A DNA stretch of 64,000 nucleotides. It comes from Alphaproteobacteria bacterium. GTDB lineage: Bacteria > Pseudomonadota > Alphaproteobacteria > Sphingomonadales > Kordiimonadaceae. Shown one piece after another: positions 20,857-29,610 of the stretch. The DNA lies in contig JAJFIS010000031.1 of assembly GCA_021774735.1 (NCBI GenBank), forward strand, positions 62,001-126,000, given 5' to 3'. Position 1 is the stretch's first letter. Each line of letters opens with the position of its first letter. The position numbers and the translations under genes are program-made. The notes beneath the pieces are model-generated. The model had not been told where the DNA came from. It saw only the letters and a list, made by a program, of their open reading frames with translations, and searched no databases.

Positions 20857-21321
20857 TTGGTCGCGCTTACTATCCTTGAGACATCTGACGCAGCGCCTTT
20901 TATGGATTTGCTCCTGCTGGCGGACCCGTCTGAAGCTATGATTATGCAGCATGTGGCAGACGGACATTTGTTTGTTGCTCAGTGGGATGGCGTTACGGTA
21001 GGGGTGTTTGTGCTTCTGCCGCTGGAAGATATCCTCTGGGAGCTGAAAAACATCGCCGTCGCGCCCGAATGGCAGGGCAAAGGTGTGGGCCGCAAGTTAC
21101 TGGCTTGTGCCATTCAAAAAGCCAAAGCCATGGGCGCGGCAAAGCTGGAAGTCGGCACGGGCAATAGCAGCGTCCGTGCCTTAGTCTTTTATGAAAAAGC
21201 AGGTTTTATAAAAGTTCGAACCGCAAAAAACTTCTTCATGCTCAATTACGATAAGCCCATCTATGAAGACGGCATTCAGTGCACCGACATGATCATCCTC
21301 TCGCTCGATTTGGTTGACTGA
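20857..21321 (+). CDS. GNAT family N-acetyltransferase
   Basis: A 154-residue GNAT-fold acyltransferase. The acetyl-CoA loop is visible as VAPEWQGKGVGRKLLACAIQKAKAMG (residues about 70-95), followed by NSSVRALVFYEKAGF, the usual strand 6 region. The acceptor is unknown. It starts with TTG three bases after the ABC-F stop, with GGGGA just upstream inside that gene, so it is translationally coupled. No other context clarifies its target. Confidence 0.85.
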   Translation: MVALTILETSDAAPFMDLLLLADPSEAMIMQHVADGHLFVAQWDGVTVGVFVLLPLEDILWELKNIAVAPEWQGKGVGRKLLACAIQKAKAMGAAKLEVGTGNSSVRALVFYEKAGFIKVRTAKNFFMLNYDKPIYEDGIQCTDMIILSLDLVD

Positions 21322-21342
21322 TGAAATGGGGACAAGCTCAAC

Positions 21343-21472
21343 TCGTTATTCTGAACTTGGTTCAGCATCCATTTGTTATTTGGGCGCAAGTTAACGTTCT
21401 ATTGAGTGCTACGATAGCCATAGGCCCTGCTTGCGTAGCAGACGTTTACGTCAATTGAATTCAGGGTGACAA
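21343..21472. repeat. REP/MITE-like palindromic intergenic element
   Basis: The 173-base gap between the GNAT gene and mfd carries near-inverted ends: a left end with TTATTCTGAAC and a right end whose complement reads TTGTCACCCTGAAT; the differences are all C/T transitions, so RNA pairing survives through G-U pairs. Inside are three smaller perfect hairpins: CTGAAC/GTTCAG (21351-21365), CTGCT/AGCAG (21427-21441) and GACGT/ACGTC (21441-21452). This looks like a degenerate copy of a palindromic repeat. No second copy is seen in the window. Confidence 0.4.
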
Positions 21473-21494
21473 CCGATTGGGGTTCATGCTTAGC

Positions 21495-24400
21495 TTACCC
21501 CTTTGCCACCTTAGCCAGACCATGCGCTAGGGCGGCGACAATTTTAAGTCGGTTACCAATTTTAGTCATTTTGGCCAAATGCACGAGAGTGTGATTGGGC
21601 CGCAGCTTGGTGACTATCTTCTGCCCAGAGATAAAGTCAATCAGGCCAGCGGGATTAGCAAAACTGTCATTTCTAAAGCTGATGGTCGCGCCTTTTGGCC
21701 CTGCGTCCAGCTTATCAATGCCCGCCCGCCGGCAATATCCCTTGATGATCATTATTGCGGCTAGCTGTTTTACTTCCTCGGGCAGGGGACCAAAGCGGTC
21801 GATAAGTTCTGCGCAGAAGGCATCAACGTCCGTGCGGGTGTTCAGTTCGGCCAAGCGGCGGTATAGCGCCATGCGCTGTTGCAGGTCCGGCACATACCCT
21901 TCAGGTATCATCACCGTCGCACCCACATTAATTACCGGTGACCAGTCACGCTCGCTCTCACTGTCATCACCACCAGCGCGGGCGTCTGCCACCGCTTCTT
22001 CCAGCATTTTCTGGTATAGCTCAACACCCACTTCGCGGATATGACCGGATTGTTCGTCGCCGAGCAAGTTGCCCGCGCCGCGAATGTCCATATCATGGCT
22101 CGCCACCGTGAAGCCCGCACCAAGTGTATCCAGCGTTTGCAGCACTTGTAGACGTTTACTGGCGCTGTCGGTCAGCAAGCGGTTCGGCGGCACGGTCATA
22201 TAGGCATAGGCCCGCACCTTGGCGCGGCCAACCCGGCCCCGAAGCTGGTAAAGTTGCGATAGGCCAAACATATCTGCCCGGTGGATGATCATGGTGTTGG
22301 CGGTCGGAATATCAATGCCACTTTCGACGATGGTGGTTGATAGCAAAACATCATAGCGACCATCATAGAAGGCAGACATGACATCTTCGATCTGGCTTGG
22401 TGGCATTTGGCCGTGGGCAATGGTGAATTTTACTTCCGGGATATGCTCCCGCAAATATTCGGCGATGCCTTTGAGGTCCGCGACGCGGGGGCATACATAA
22501 AAGCTCTGTCCGCCTCGGTAATGCTCCCGCAGCAAGGCCTCTCGCACCACTATTTCATCAAAAGGCAGTACAAATGTACGCACGGCAAGGCGGTCGATAG
22601 GCGGCGTTGCAATTATCGATAGCTCCCGCAGGCCGCTCATGGCCATTTGCAGGGTGCGCGGTATCGGCGTTGCAGTGAGTGTCAGCACATGCACACCGGC
22701 TTTCATCTTTTTCAGGCGCTCTTTATGGGCAACGCCGAAATGCTGTTCTTCATCAATGATAAGCAGCCCAAGGCGCTTAAAGTCGATCATTTTACCGAGC
22801 AGCGCATGGGTACCGATGACAATGTCGCAGGTGCCAGATGTAAGCTCATCTCGGGTGGCGGAGGCTTCTTTGCCGCTAACAAGGCGCGAAAGCTGACCAA
22901 TGCGTACGGGTAATCCCATAAAGCGGTCGCAGAAAGTTTTATAATGTTGGCGCACAAGCAAGGTCGTTGGGGCCACAATCGCCACTTGATGGCCGGCCAT
23001 AACGGCGAGGAATGCCGCCCTGAGCGCCACTTCGGTTTTGCCAAAGCCGACATCGCCGCAGATAAGCCGGTCCATAGGATGGCCGGAAGCTAAATCGCGG
23101 GTGACTTGCTCAATAGCGCGCAATTGGTCTTCGGTTTCGCTAAAGGGAAAGCGGGCGGCGAATTCGCTGTAAAGGCCGTCAGATACCTCAATCAGTTCAC
23201 CTTTGCGCAGGGCGCGCTTAGCGGCAAGCTTTATCAGCTCACCCGCCATTTCGCGAATGCGGTGCTTCATCCGGGCTTTTTTCGCCTGCCAAGCAATACC
23301 GCCTAATTTATCAAGGGCTGCATCGCTGCCCTCTGATCCATAGCGCGATAGCACTTCGATATTTTCAACGGGTACATATAATTTATCGCCGCCAAGGTAT
23401 GTAAGCAATAAGCAGTCATGGGCACCGCCGCCAGCGCGCACGGTCTCTAACCCTTCAAAGCGGCCAACACCGTGGGCGCTGTGGACCACCAAGTCACTGG
23501 GGGCGAGGGCACTTACTTCGCTGAGGAAACTATCCGCTTTCTTGCTGCGCCGCGCCTTACGCACCAAGCGGTCACCTAGCACATCTTGCTCGGTTATAAT
23601 GGCGAGCTTATCAGTTTCAAAGCCATGCTCTAGGGGCAAAACCGCTAGTGCTATCAAGGCTTTATTGGCTTTTATGGTAGATTTGAAATTGTCAGCAATG
23701 CCGAGCGGGCCAATGTCATGATCGTCTAACACCCCTGAAAGGCGGTCCATACTGCCCGCGCTATAACAGGCAAAAATAACCTGTTTGCCGGCTTTCTGTA
23801 GGCTAGCCACATGCTCGCCTAAAACCTCATAAATGCCGTCTTGCCGCTGGTTACGCTCTAGGGCGAAATCACGACCAATACGACCAGCAAAAACTGTAAC
23901 GCGGTCACTTTCCGGCTCTTGGAACGGCGAAAACACATGCGCGCATCGGGCATTGAGCAGGTCGTTAATCTCGCCCTTTTCCATATATAAGCTGGCAGGC
24001 TTGATCGGCTTATAGGGCACCCCCATGGGCTTTCTCTCGCCCTTGAATAAATTCCAAGCCTCCAAGCGGGCTGAATAATAATCAGCGATGGCTTCCATGC
24101 GTTCATCAAGCGACTGCCCGGCATTATGGTCCATGAATATTGGTCCGGCGGGCAGGTAATCAAACAGTGTTTCTAAGCTGTCATGGAAAAGCGGCAGCCA
24201 ATGTTCCGCGCCCGGATGGCGGCGGCCCTCGCTGATGGCGCTATACATGGGGTCTTCGGTCGTAACCGGGCCAAAACTGCTTAAATAATTGCGCCTGAAG
24301 CGCTGGATGCTCTCAGCTGACAGGTTAAATTCACCGACAGAGCGCAGGCGAATTTTCTTGGCCTTGCCAGTGGTGCGTTGGGTAAGCGGGTCAAACAAGC

Positions 24401-24989
24401 GGATGGTATCAAGGGTATCGCCGAAAAAATCGAGCCGGAAGGGCTTATCGGTTCCGGGCGGAAATATATCCACTAAGCCGCCGCGCACGGCAAATTCACC
24501 GGCTTCCATCACTTGACTGGCGCGGCTATAACCATTCTCGACCAGAAATTTGGTTAAGCTTTCAAGATCAATGACATCGCCGAGCGTGGCAGAAAAATTG
24601 GCCGCTCGGATTGCCTCCCGCGTCGGCACCCGCTGGTTTACGGCGCTAACGGTGGTCAGAACCAAAGTTGGCCTCTTTATACTGTCCCGTGCAAGAGCGG
24701 CAAGGGCATCAACGCGGGCAGCGAGTATATCGTTTAAAGGGCTAACCCTGTCATAGGGTAGGCAGTCCCATGCGGGCAAATTAATGATGCGCACATCAGG
24801 GGCAAAGAAAGCGATCGCGCCAGCCATTGCCGCCATGCGCGTGTCATCGGTAACAATTTGCAGAACGGGCTCTGCGTTATCCCTGAAGGCGTCCCGAGTG
24901 ATATCCGCCAGCAATAATGCGTCATAACCCTCGGGCACTCCGGTCACAGTTTGGCCTATTGAAGCCTGCATTAATTGGTTGGTGGACAT
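21495..24989 (-). CDS. mfd: Transcription-repair coupling factor Mfd
   Basis: ATP-dependent translocase that removes RNA polymerase stalled at DNA damage and recruits UvrA. About 1164 residues, as expected. The N-terminal third is the UvrB-like module, then the RNA polymerase-interacting CarD-like domain (VHSAHGVGRFEGLE), then a RecG-like SF2 motor with GDVGFGKTEVALRAAF (Walker A), DEEQHFGV and TATPIPRTLQMA, and the C-terminal TRCF domain (VGVELYQKMLEEAV, then DRFGPLPEEVKQL). I prefer the ATG at 24989 over a GTG at 25004. sdhE lies just upstream on the same strand. Confidence 0.97.
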   Translation of the reverse strand: MSTNQLMQASIGQTVTGVPEGYDALLLADITRDAFRDNAEPVLQIVTDDTRMAAMAGAIAFFAPDVRIINLPAWDCLPYDRVSPLNDILAARVDALAALARDSIKRPTLVLTTVSAVNQRVPTREAIRAANFSATLGDVIDLESLTKFLVENGYSRASQVMEAGEFAVRGGLVDIFPPGTDKPFRLDFFGDTLDTIRLFDPLTQRTTGKAKKIRLRSVGEFNLSAESIQRFRRNYLSSFGPVTTEDPMYSAISEGRRHPGAEHWLPLFHDSLETLFDYLPAGPIFMDHNAGQSLDERMEAIADYYSARLEAWNLFKGERKPMGVPYKPIKPASLYMEKGEINDLLNARCAHVFSPFQEPESDRVTVFAGRIGRDFALERNQRQDGIYEVLGEHVASLQKAGKQVIFACYSAGSMDRLSGVLDDHDIGPLGIADNFKSTIKANKALIALAVLPLEHGFETDKLAIITEQDVLGDRLVRKARRSKKADSFLSEVSALAPSDLVVHSAHGVGRFEGLETVRAGGGAHDCLLLTYLGGDKLYVPVENIEVLSRYGSEGSDAALDKLGGIAWQAKKARMKHRIREMAGELIKLAAKRALRKGELIEVSDGLYSEFAARFPFSETEDQLRAIEQVTRDLASGHPMDRLICGDVGFGKTEVALRAAFLAVMAGHQVAIVAPTTLLVRQHYKTFCDRFMGLPVRIGQLSRLVSGKEASATRDELTSGTCDIVIGTHALLGKMIDFKRLGLLIIDEEQHFGVAHKERLKKMKAGVHVLTLTATPIPRTLQMAMSGLRELSIIATPPIDRLAVRTFVLPFDEIVVREALLREHYRGGQSFYVCPRVADLKGIAEYLREHIPEVKFTIAHGQMPPSQIEDVMSAFYDGRYDVLLSTTIVESGIDIPTANTMIIHRADMFGLSQLYQLRGRVGRAKVRAYAYMTVPPNRLLTDSASKRLQVLQTLDTLGAGFTVASHDMDIRGAGNLLGDEQSGHIREVGVELYQKMLEEAVADARAGGDDSESERDWSPVINVGATVMIPEGYVPDLQQRMALYRRLAELNTRTDVDAFCAELIDRFGPLPEEVKQLAAIMIIKGYCRRAGIDKLDAGPKGATISFRNDSFANPAGLIDFISGQKIVTKLRPNHTLVHLAKMTKIGNRLKIVAALAHGLAKVAKG

Positions 24990-25005
24990 AGGGCTTAAGC
25001 TCACC

Positions 25006-25308
25006 TTATTTGGCTTTTAAAGTCATAAAATCAAGGGCTTGCAGCCGTGTCATCATGGGGCCTGTGAATTTTTCAGGGATATTTTCGCCGTCGGTAACCC
25101 AGCCTAAAATGTCATGATCTTGTTCTTCAAACAAGGTTTCGAACCAAGCGCAATCTTCTTCTGACAGGCTGTCAAAATTGGCTTCAATGAAATTACCGAA
25201 GATAAGATCTAACTCTTTAATGCCCCGATGCCACGCCCGAAAAGCTAAGCGACGACGCCGGTTTGCAAGGTCAATGGGCTTATGGGGATTATAGTCCAAA
25301 TCGGTCAT
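25006..25308 (-). CDS. sdhE: FAD assembly factor SdhE
   Basis: Small protein that promotes covalent flavinylation of the succinate dehydrogenase flavoprotein. The start at 25308 gives 100 residues (MTDLDYNPHKPIDLANRRRR); the open frame extends further upstream, but family members start here and GGTTGAG precedes this ATG. The key motif RGIKELDL (RGxxE, about residues 32-39) is intact, as are the acidic residues of the helical bundle (FEEQDHDILGW). It is placed upstream of mfd and divergent from recG, as in many alphaproteobacteria. Confidence 0.93.
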   Translation of the reverse strand: MTDLDYNPHKPIDLANRRRRLAFRAWHRGIKELDLIFGNFIEANFDSLSEEDCAWFETLFEEQDHDILGWVTDGENIPEKFTGPMMTRLQALDFMTLKAK

Positions 25309-25446
25309 AATTATTTTCTCAACCTTTGGGGCATATTGGCAGACTATCAATGATGTTTCGGGGCGCACCATAAGCCATGCTGGCGCGGCTGTACAGACCA
25401 TGATATGGAGAAACGGAGCTTTTAATAGGGCGAAGGAAAAGACAGG

Positions 25447-27531
25447 ATGCGGCCGCAGGAGTTGTTCACATATTTTGCTGATATCGAAGGTTTGCCGGGC
25501 ATTGGTAAGCGTACGCGTGACTTGTTCGAGCGCTTAGCGGGGCCGCGCTACAGGGATATTCTGTTTCACCAGCCCATTGGTTTGATCGACCGGCGCTATA
25601 GACCGCAAATAGCCGACGCAGTGCCCGGCAGTATTGTAACGCTGGAAGTGAGCGTTGTTGCCCACCAAATACCGCATAGTAAGCGCATGCCTTATAAAGT
25701 GGTTGTCCAAGACGATAGCAGTTTACTGACCTTAGTATTTTTTCATGCGCGCTCTGACTATTTGCAAAAGCAGCTGCCGGAAGGGGAAGTGCGCATTATT
25801 AGCGGCAAGCTGGAGCGCTTTCAGGACCAACCGCAAATCACCCACCCTGATTATATCGTTAAACCTGATGCGTTGGATGAGCTGCCCTTGCTGGAGCCCA
25901 TTTACCCCATGACCACGGGCCTGTCGCCCAAGGCCTTGCGCAAGGCTGTGGCGGCGGCGATAAAGGCGGTGCCGGAGCTGCCCAATTGGCATGATGAGAG
26001 CCTGATAGAGAAGCATCAATGGCCCAGCTTTAAGGTGGCGCTGATAGCCAGTCATAACCCCGAGCAAGCGGAAGCTTTGGAAGCTAGTGACCCAGCGCGC
26101 ACAAGGCTGGCCTATGATGAGATAATGGCGAACCAATTGGCGCTAGCGTTAGTGCGGGACCGCGCTAGGCGAAAGCAGGGTAGAGAGACAGTAGGTGACG
26201 GGCGGCATATAACAGCGATCAGAGACGCTTTGCCCTATAGCCTGACCGGGGACCAGGAAAATACGATTACTGAAATCCTCAGCGATATGGCTAACCCTGC
26301 TGCAATGCTGCGCTTGGTGCAGGGTGATGTGGGCAGCGGCAAGACCATTGTGGCACTGATCGCCATGCTAACAGCTGTTGAAAGTGGGGCACAGGCCGCG
26401 ATTTTGGCCCCGACCGAGATATTAGCCCGTCAGCATTTGGCATCCATCAAGCCGCTTTGTGATGCCATTGGCGTGAGGGTGGAAATTTTAACCGGACGCA
26501 ACAAGGGCAAAGCCCGTGATGCTATATTGGCCGACCTAAAAGCAGGCGAAATTGATATGCTGGTTGGCACCCACGCGGTCATTCAGCCCGATGTGGATTT
26601 TAAAGATTTAGGGCTGGCCGTTATTGATGAGCAACACCGCTTTGGTGTTCAACAGCGTTTGGCGCTAACCAAGAAAGCGGGGCACAGTGTTGATTTGCTG
26701 GCGATGACCGCAACGCCTATACCAAGAACGCTTACCCTGACCGCATACGGTGATATGGATGTCAGCCGCATTCAAGAAAAACCACCGGGGCGCCAACCCA
26801 TTGATACAGCTGTTATATCGCTTGACCGCATGGCACAGGTGGTGGAGCGCATTGGCGGCAAGCTGGCTGAGGGCGCGCGGGTTTACTGGGTTTGCCCGCT
26901 GGTGGAAGAATCAGAACAAAGCGACTTAGCAGCAGCAGAAGACCGATTTGCCCATTTGAAACAAAAATTTGGGCCCCAAGTTGGTCTCGTGCATGGTCGC
27001 ATGAAAGCTTTGGAGAAAGACGCGGTTATGGCGCAGTTCAAAGCTGGGGAAATTAGCCTGTTAGTGGCCACAACGGTTATTGAGGTGGGCGTTGATGTGC
27101 CGGAAGCTACTATTATGGTAATCGAGCACGCGGAACGATTTGGCCTTGCGCAATTGCACCAACTTAGGGGCCGGGTAGGGCGGGGAACCGCACGGTCCAA
27201 TTGTCTGCTTCTGCGCAGTGAGACCATCGGCCAAGTGGCGAGCGACCGATTGCGCATCATGCGGGAAAGCGACGATGGATTTCTAATAGCTGAAGAAGAC
27301 CTGCGCTTGCGGGGGGCGGGCGAAGTGCTGGGCACTAGGCAGTCTGGCCTGCCGGACTTGAAGCTCGCGAACCTTTATGACCACGCCGAACTTTTTGCTA
27401 CTGCCCGTGATGACGCGCGGCTTGTCATCGCCCGTGACCCGCAATTATCTTCTGAGCGCGGCAAAGCCCTGCGTATATTGCTCTATCTTTTTGAGCGTGA
27501 TGAGGGCGTAAGGCTGCTGCAATCGGGCTAA
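25447..27531 (+). CDS. recG: ATP-dependent DNA helicase RecG
   Basis: Branch-migration helicase that remodels stalled forks, Holliday junctions and R-loops. The 694-residue protein has the N-terminal wedge with an OB fold (PGSIVTLEVSVVAHQIPHSKRMPYKVVVQDD), motif I GDVGSGKTIVALIAM, motif II DEQHRFGVQQR, motif III MTATPIPRTL, and motif VI QLRGRVGRG. Length is normal. It is divergent from sdhE-mfd with a 138-base spacer that should hold both promoters. Confidence 0.97.
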   Translation: MRPQELFTYFADIEGLPGIGKRTRDLFERLAGPRYRDILFHQPIGLIDRRYRPQIADAVPGSIVTLEVSVVAHQIPHSKRMPYKVVVQDDSSLLTLVFFHARSDYLQKQLPEGEVRIISGKLERFQDQPQITHPDYIVKPDALDELPLLEPIYPMTTGLSPKALRKAVAAAIKAVPELPNWHDESLIEKHQWPSFKVALIASHNPEQAEALEASDPARTRLAYDEIMANQLALALVRDRARRKQGRETVGDGRHITAIRDALPYSLTGDQENTITEILSDMANPAAMLRLVQGDVGSGKTIVALIAMLTAVESGAQAAILAPTEILARQHLASIKPLCDAIGVRVEILTGRNKGKARDAILADLKAGEIDMLVGTHAVIQPDVDFKDLGLAVIDEQHRFGVQQRLALTKKAGHSVDLLAMTATPIPRTLTLTAYGDMDVSRIQEKPPGRQPIDTAVISLDRMAQVVERIGGKLAEGARVYWVCPLVEESEQSDLAAAEDRFAHLKQKFGPQVGLVHGRMKALEKDAVMAQFKAGEISLLVATTVIEVGVDVPEATIMVIEHAERFGLAQLHQLRGRVGRGTARSNCLLLRSETIGQVASDRLRIMRESDDGFLIAEEDLRLRGAGEVLGTRQSGLPDLKLANLYDHAELFATARDDARLVIARDPQLSSERGKALRILLYLFERDEGVRLLQSG

Positions 27532-27557
27532 AAGTTTAGGGCTATCAACCGACAAGC

Positions 27558-28697
27558 TTAACCTATCGCCTTTTCAAAAATGCGGTAGGTTTTATAGATG
27601 GTGCTATGTTCTTGTTCGATCATATTGCGGATCGCCATATTGTCTTCCAAAATCCAGCCCATGTCGCCAAAAACTGACCCGTGTGCCACGACATTTTTGC
27701 GGCTTTCTTCGATCATCCACATGGCCATAATGCCGCCGATGGGCTTACCGTGGAATTCCTTGCGAATGCCGAGCAGCGGTACCCGGTGGCGGGTTTCAAC
27801 CTTGGAAATAAACAGGCGGTAGACCAGCTTGGCCCAACCAAAGGGGAATAGGCTGCCATTCAAATCACGGATGAAATGATTGACATCTGGGATAGTCAAC
27901 ATGAAAGCCGCAGGCTCACCCTTATATTCGCAGATATAGGTCCGCCATGGTTTCACCACTGCTTTGAGCGATTTCGCGGCATGGCGCACTTCATTTTCGG
28001 TGAAGGGAACATAGCCCCAATTGCCCGACCAGCCATCATTAAAGATTTCCATGATCAAGCGAATTTCATTATCCCAATCCTTCATGTTGATCTGGCGTAG
28101 GGTCAGGTTTTTATTACGCTCGCCCATTTTGACAATTTTTTGGACCTTTTCAGAACGGTCCCCGCGCGTGTCATTGGCGTAGCTATACATGTCTTTAATT
28201 TGGTGTAAGCCCCAGGACTTGATATAGCCATCATACTCGGGCTTGCCGTGATTCATCATAAACACGGGCGGCGTATCAAAACCATCCACAAGCAGGCCGG
28301 ATTGTTCATTTGAGCTAAGGTCCCACGGGCCTTGCATACGGGTCATGCCTTTTGCTTTCAGCCATGCTTCAGCGGCGTCTAACAGCATGTTAGCCACTTG
28401 TTGGGAAGAGGCTTCAAAGCAACCAAAATGGCCTAGGCCTTCGCCGAATTGTTCAAGCGCTAATTGATCGATTTGAGCAGAGATGCGCCCGACATCTTCA
28501 CCGTCCATAACAGCGAGATAAAAGACCGCTTCAGCATGCTCAAAATAAGGGTTTTTCTCTTTTGAGAGAGCTTCAAGCCGTTCAATCAGCAGCGGGGCGA
28601 TGAACTGCGGGTCATCTTTATACAGCTCCTTCTGCAAAAGAATAAAGCGCTTAAGCAGCGCTTTATTGGTAACTTCTAGGAGCGTTATTTCACTCAT
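27558..28697 (-). CDS. bcerS: Bacterial ceramide synthase candidate (YghO-like N-acyltransferase, bCerS)
   Basis: A 379-residue GNAT-fold protein of the YghO type. Characteristic stretches are LYKDDPQFIAPLLIERLEAL near the N terminus and MQGPWDLSSNEQSGLLVDGFDTPPVFMMNHG in the middle. In Caulobacter a protein of this kind (bCerS) adds the second acyl chain to the sphingoid base. The assignment here is from family resemblance plus context: the same 13-kb locus holds serine palmitoyltransferase, its acyl carrier protein, the reductase and acyl-ACP synthetase. The start overlaps the stop of the upstream hydroxylase by four bases (ATGA), so the two are coupled. There is no signal peptide, consistent with a cytoplasmic enzyme. 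Confidence 0.75.
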   Translation of the reverse strand: MSEITLLEVTNKALLKRFILLQKELYKDDPQFIAPLLIERLEALSKEKNPYFEHAEAVFYLAVMDGEDVGRISAQIDQLALEQFGEGLGHFGCFEASSQQVANMLLDAAEAWLKAKGMTRMQGPWDLSSNEQSGLLVDGFDTPPVFMMNHGKPEYDGYIKSWGLHQIKDMYSYANDTRGDRSEKVQKIVKMGERNKNLTLRQINMKDWDNEIRLIMEIFNDGWSGNWGYVPFTENEVRHAAKSLKAVVKPWRTYICEYKGEPAAFMLTIPDVNHFIRDLNGSLFPFGWAKLVYRLFISKVETRHRVPLLGIRKEFHGKPIGGIMAMWMIEESRKNVVAHGSVFGDMGWILEDNMAIRNMIEQEHSTIYKTYRIFEKAIG

Positions 28698-29497
28698 CCC
28701 TCAAGGCCTTTATCATTCACATCAGCGCCGGATTTTTTATAATCTTTGCGGCGCTCACGGGGCGAACGGTTATCTAGGCCACCTGATAAGTCAGATACCC
28801 AAGGGTAGGCCGCGGCCATTTCTTCGGTATAGCCAAGGTTAAATACTTTCGCGCTTTTATCTTTGCGGTCACCGCGCTCATAATAGGTGCCAAATAGCTT
28901 ATCCCAAATGAAATTAGTGATGCCAAAATTGCCGTCTTCATCGTGGAAATGGTGCATCATGTGCAGCTCTTTACGGCGCTTCAGCCATGTATTTTTCGGC
29001 TTGAAGTTCAAATGCTGGATGCAATGCATAAATTCATTGATGCAGGTTAGTATCATGCCAGCCGCAACAGCAGCAAAGCCACCGCCGATACCCTCAATAT
29101 AATAGCCAATAGGGAAGGTGGCGATAACGATGGTGGGCAGGGTGTTATAGAGCGCGCCGAACAGTATTTCTAAGCGATGCGGATCTTGGTGGTGATCATA
29201 GTGAATGCGCTTCCAAACCTTGGCGGTCAGCGAGCTTTTATACATCCACTGGCTATGCAATATCCAGCGGTGAATAATATACCAAATAAGCGGATAGAGA
29301 ATGATAGCAACGCCAATGCTAAGCCATGCTAAGTTGTATGAGATAATTTCTTGCAAGGCAAAATAGGTTGAAATTGCGGCCACCAGTAAATAGGCTTGAA
29401 TGGAATAATATTGAAAGAAGGCTTTGACCAGCCCTCCCAAGGTCATCTTATCAAGAAAATGGCTCTTATCTTTCCAAAATCCAATCTTAAAAATCAC
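28694..29497 (-). CDS. Membrane fatty acid/sphingolipid hydroxylase family protein
   Basis: A 267-residue integral membrane di-iron enzyme of the fatty acid hydroxylase superfamily. Several hydrophobic segments fill residues 30-75 and 115-155. The eight-histidine signature is visible: HRWILH (76-81), HYDHH (99-103), HCIQH (in the 160s) and HMMHH (in the 180s). Relatives hydroxylate sphingoid bases, ceramide acyl chains or sterols. Coupling by a four-base overlap to the ceramide synthase candidate suggests that ceramide or its acyl donor is the substrate, which is inferred. It starts at GTG with GGAG eight bases upstream, and a -35/-10 pair lies 70-100 bases upstream. Confidence 0.8.
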   Translation of the reverse strand: MIFKIGFWKDKSHFLDKMTLGGLVKAFFQYYSIQAYLLVAAISTYFALQEIISYNLAWLSIGVAIILYPLIWYIIHRWILHSQWMYKSSLTAKVWKRIHYDHHQDPHRLEILFGALYNTLPTIVIATFPIGYYIEGIGGGFAAVAAGMILTCINEFMHCIQHLNFKPKNTWLKRRKELHMMHHFHDEDGNFGITNFIWDKLFGTYYERGDRKDKSAKVFNLGYTEEMAAAYPWVSDLSGGLDNRSPRERRKDYKKSGADVNDKGLEG

Positions 29498-29565
29498 AGT
29501 ATTTACTCCAGTATTTTAGTTATAGGATCAGCTGGTTGGGCTTAAATCCGTCGCTCATTTGGCGT

Positions 29566-29594
29566 GCTATAGCCTGTATCAAGAGTTTTGCCAA
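29566..29594 (-). promoter_or_regulatory. Probable promoter of the hydroxylase-bCerS pair
   Basis: Minus-strand TTGGCA (29589-29594) and TATAGC (29566-29571) are spaced by 17 bases in the 113-base gap between the flippase stop and the hydroxylase start. It would let hydroxylase and bCerS be transcribed apart from the flippase-lptG-lptF genes. Confidence 0.4.
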
Positions 29595-29610
29595 TGCATT
29601 GTGACTTATA

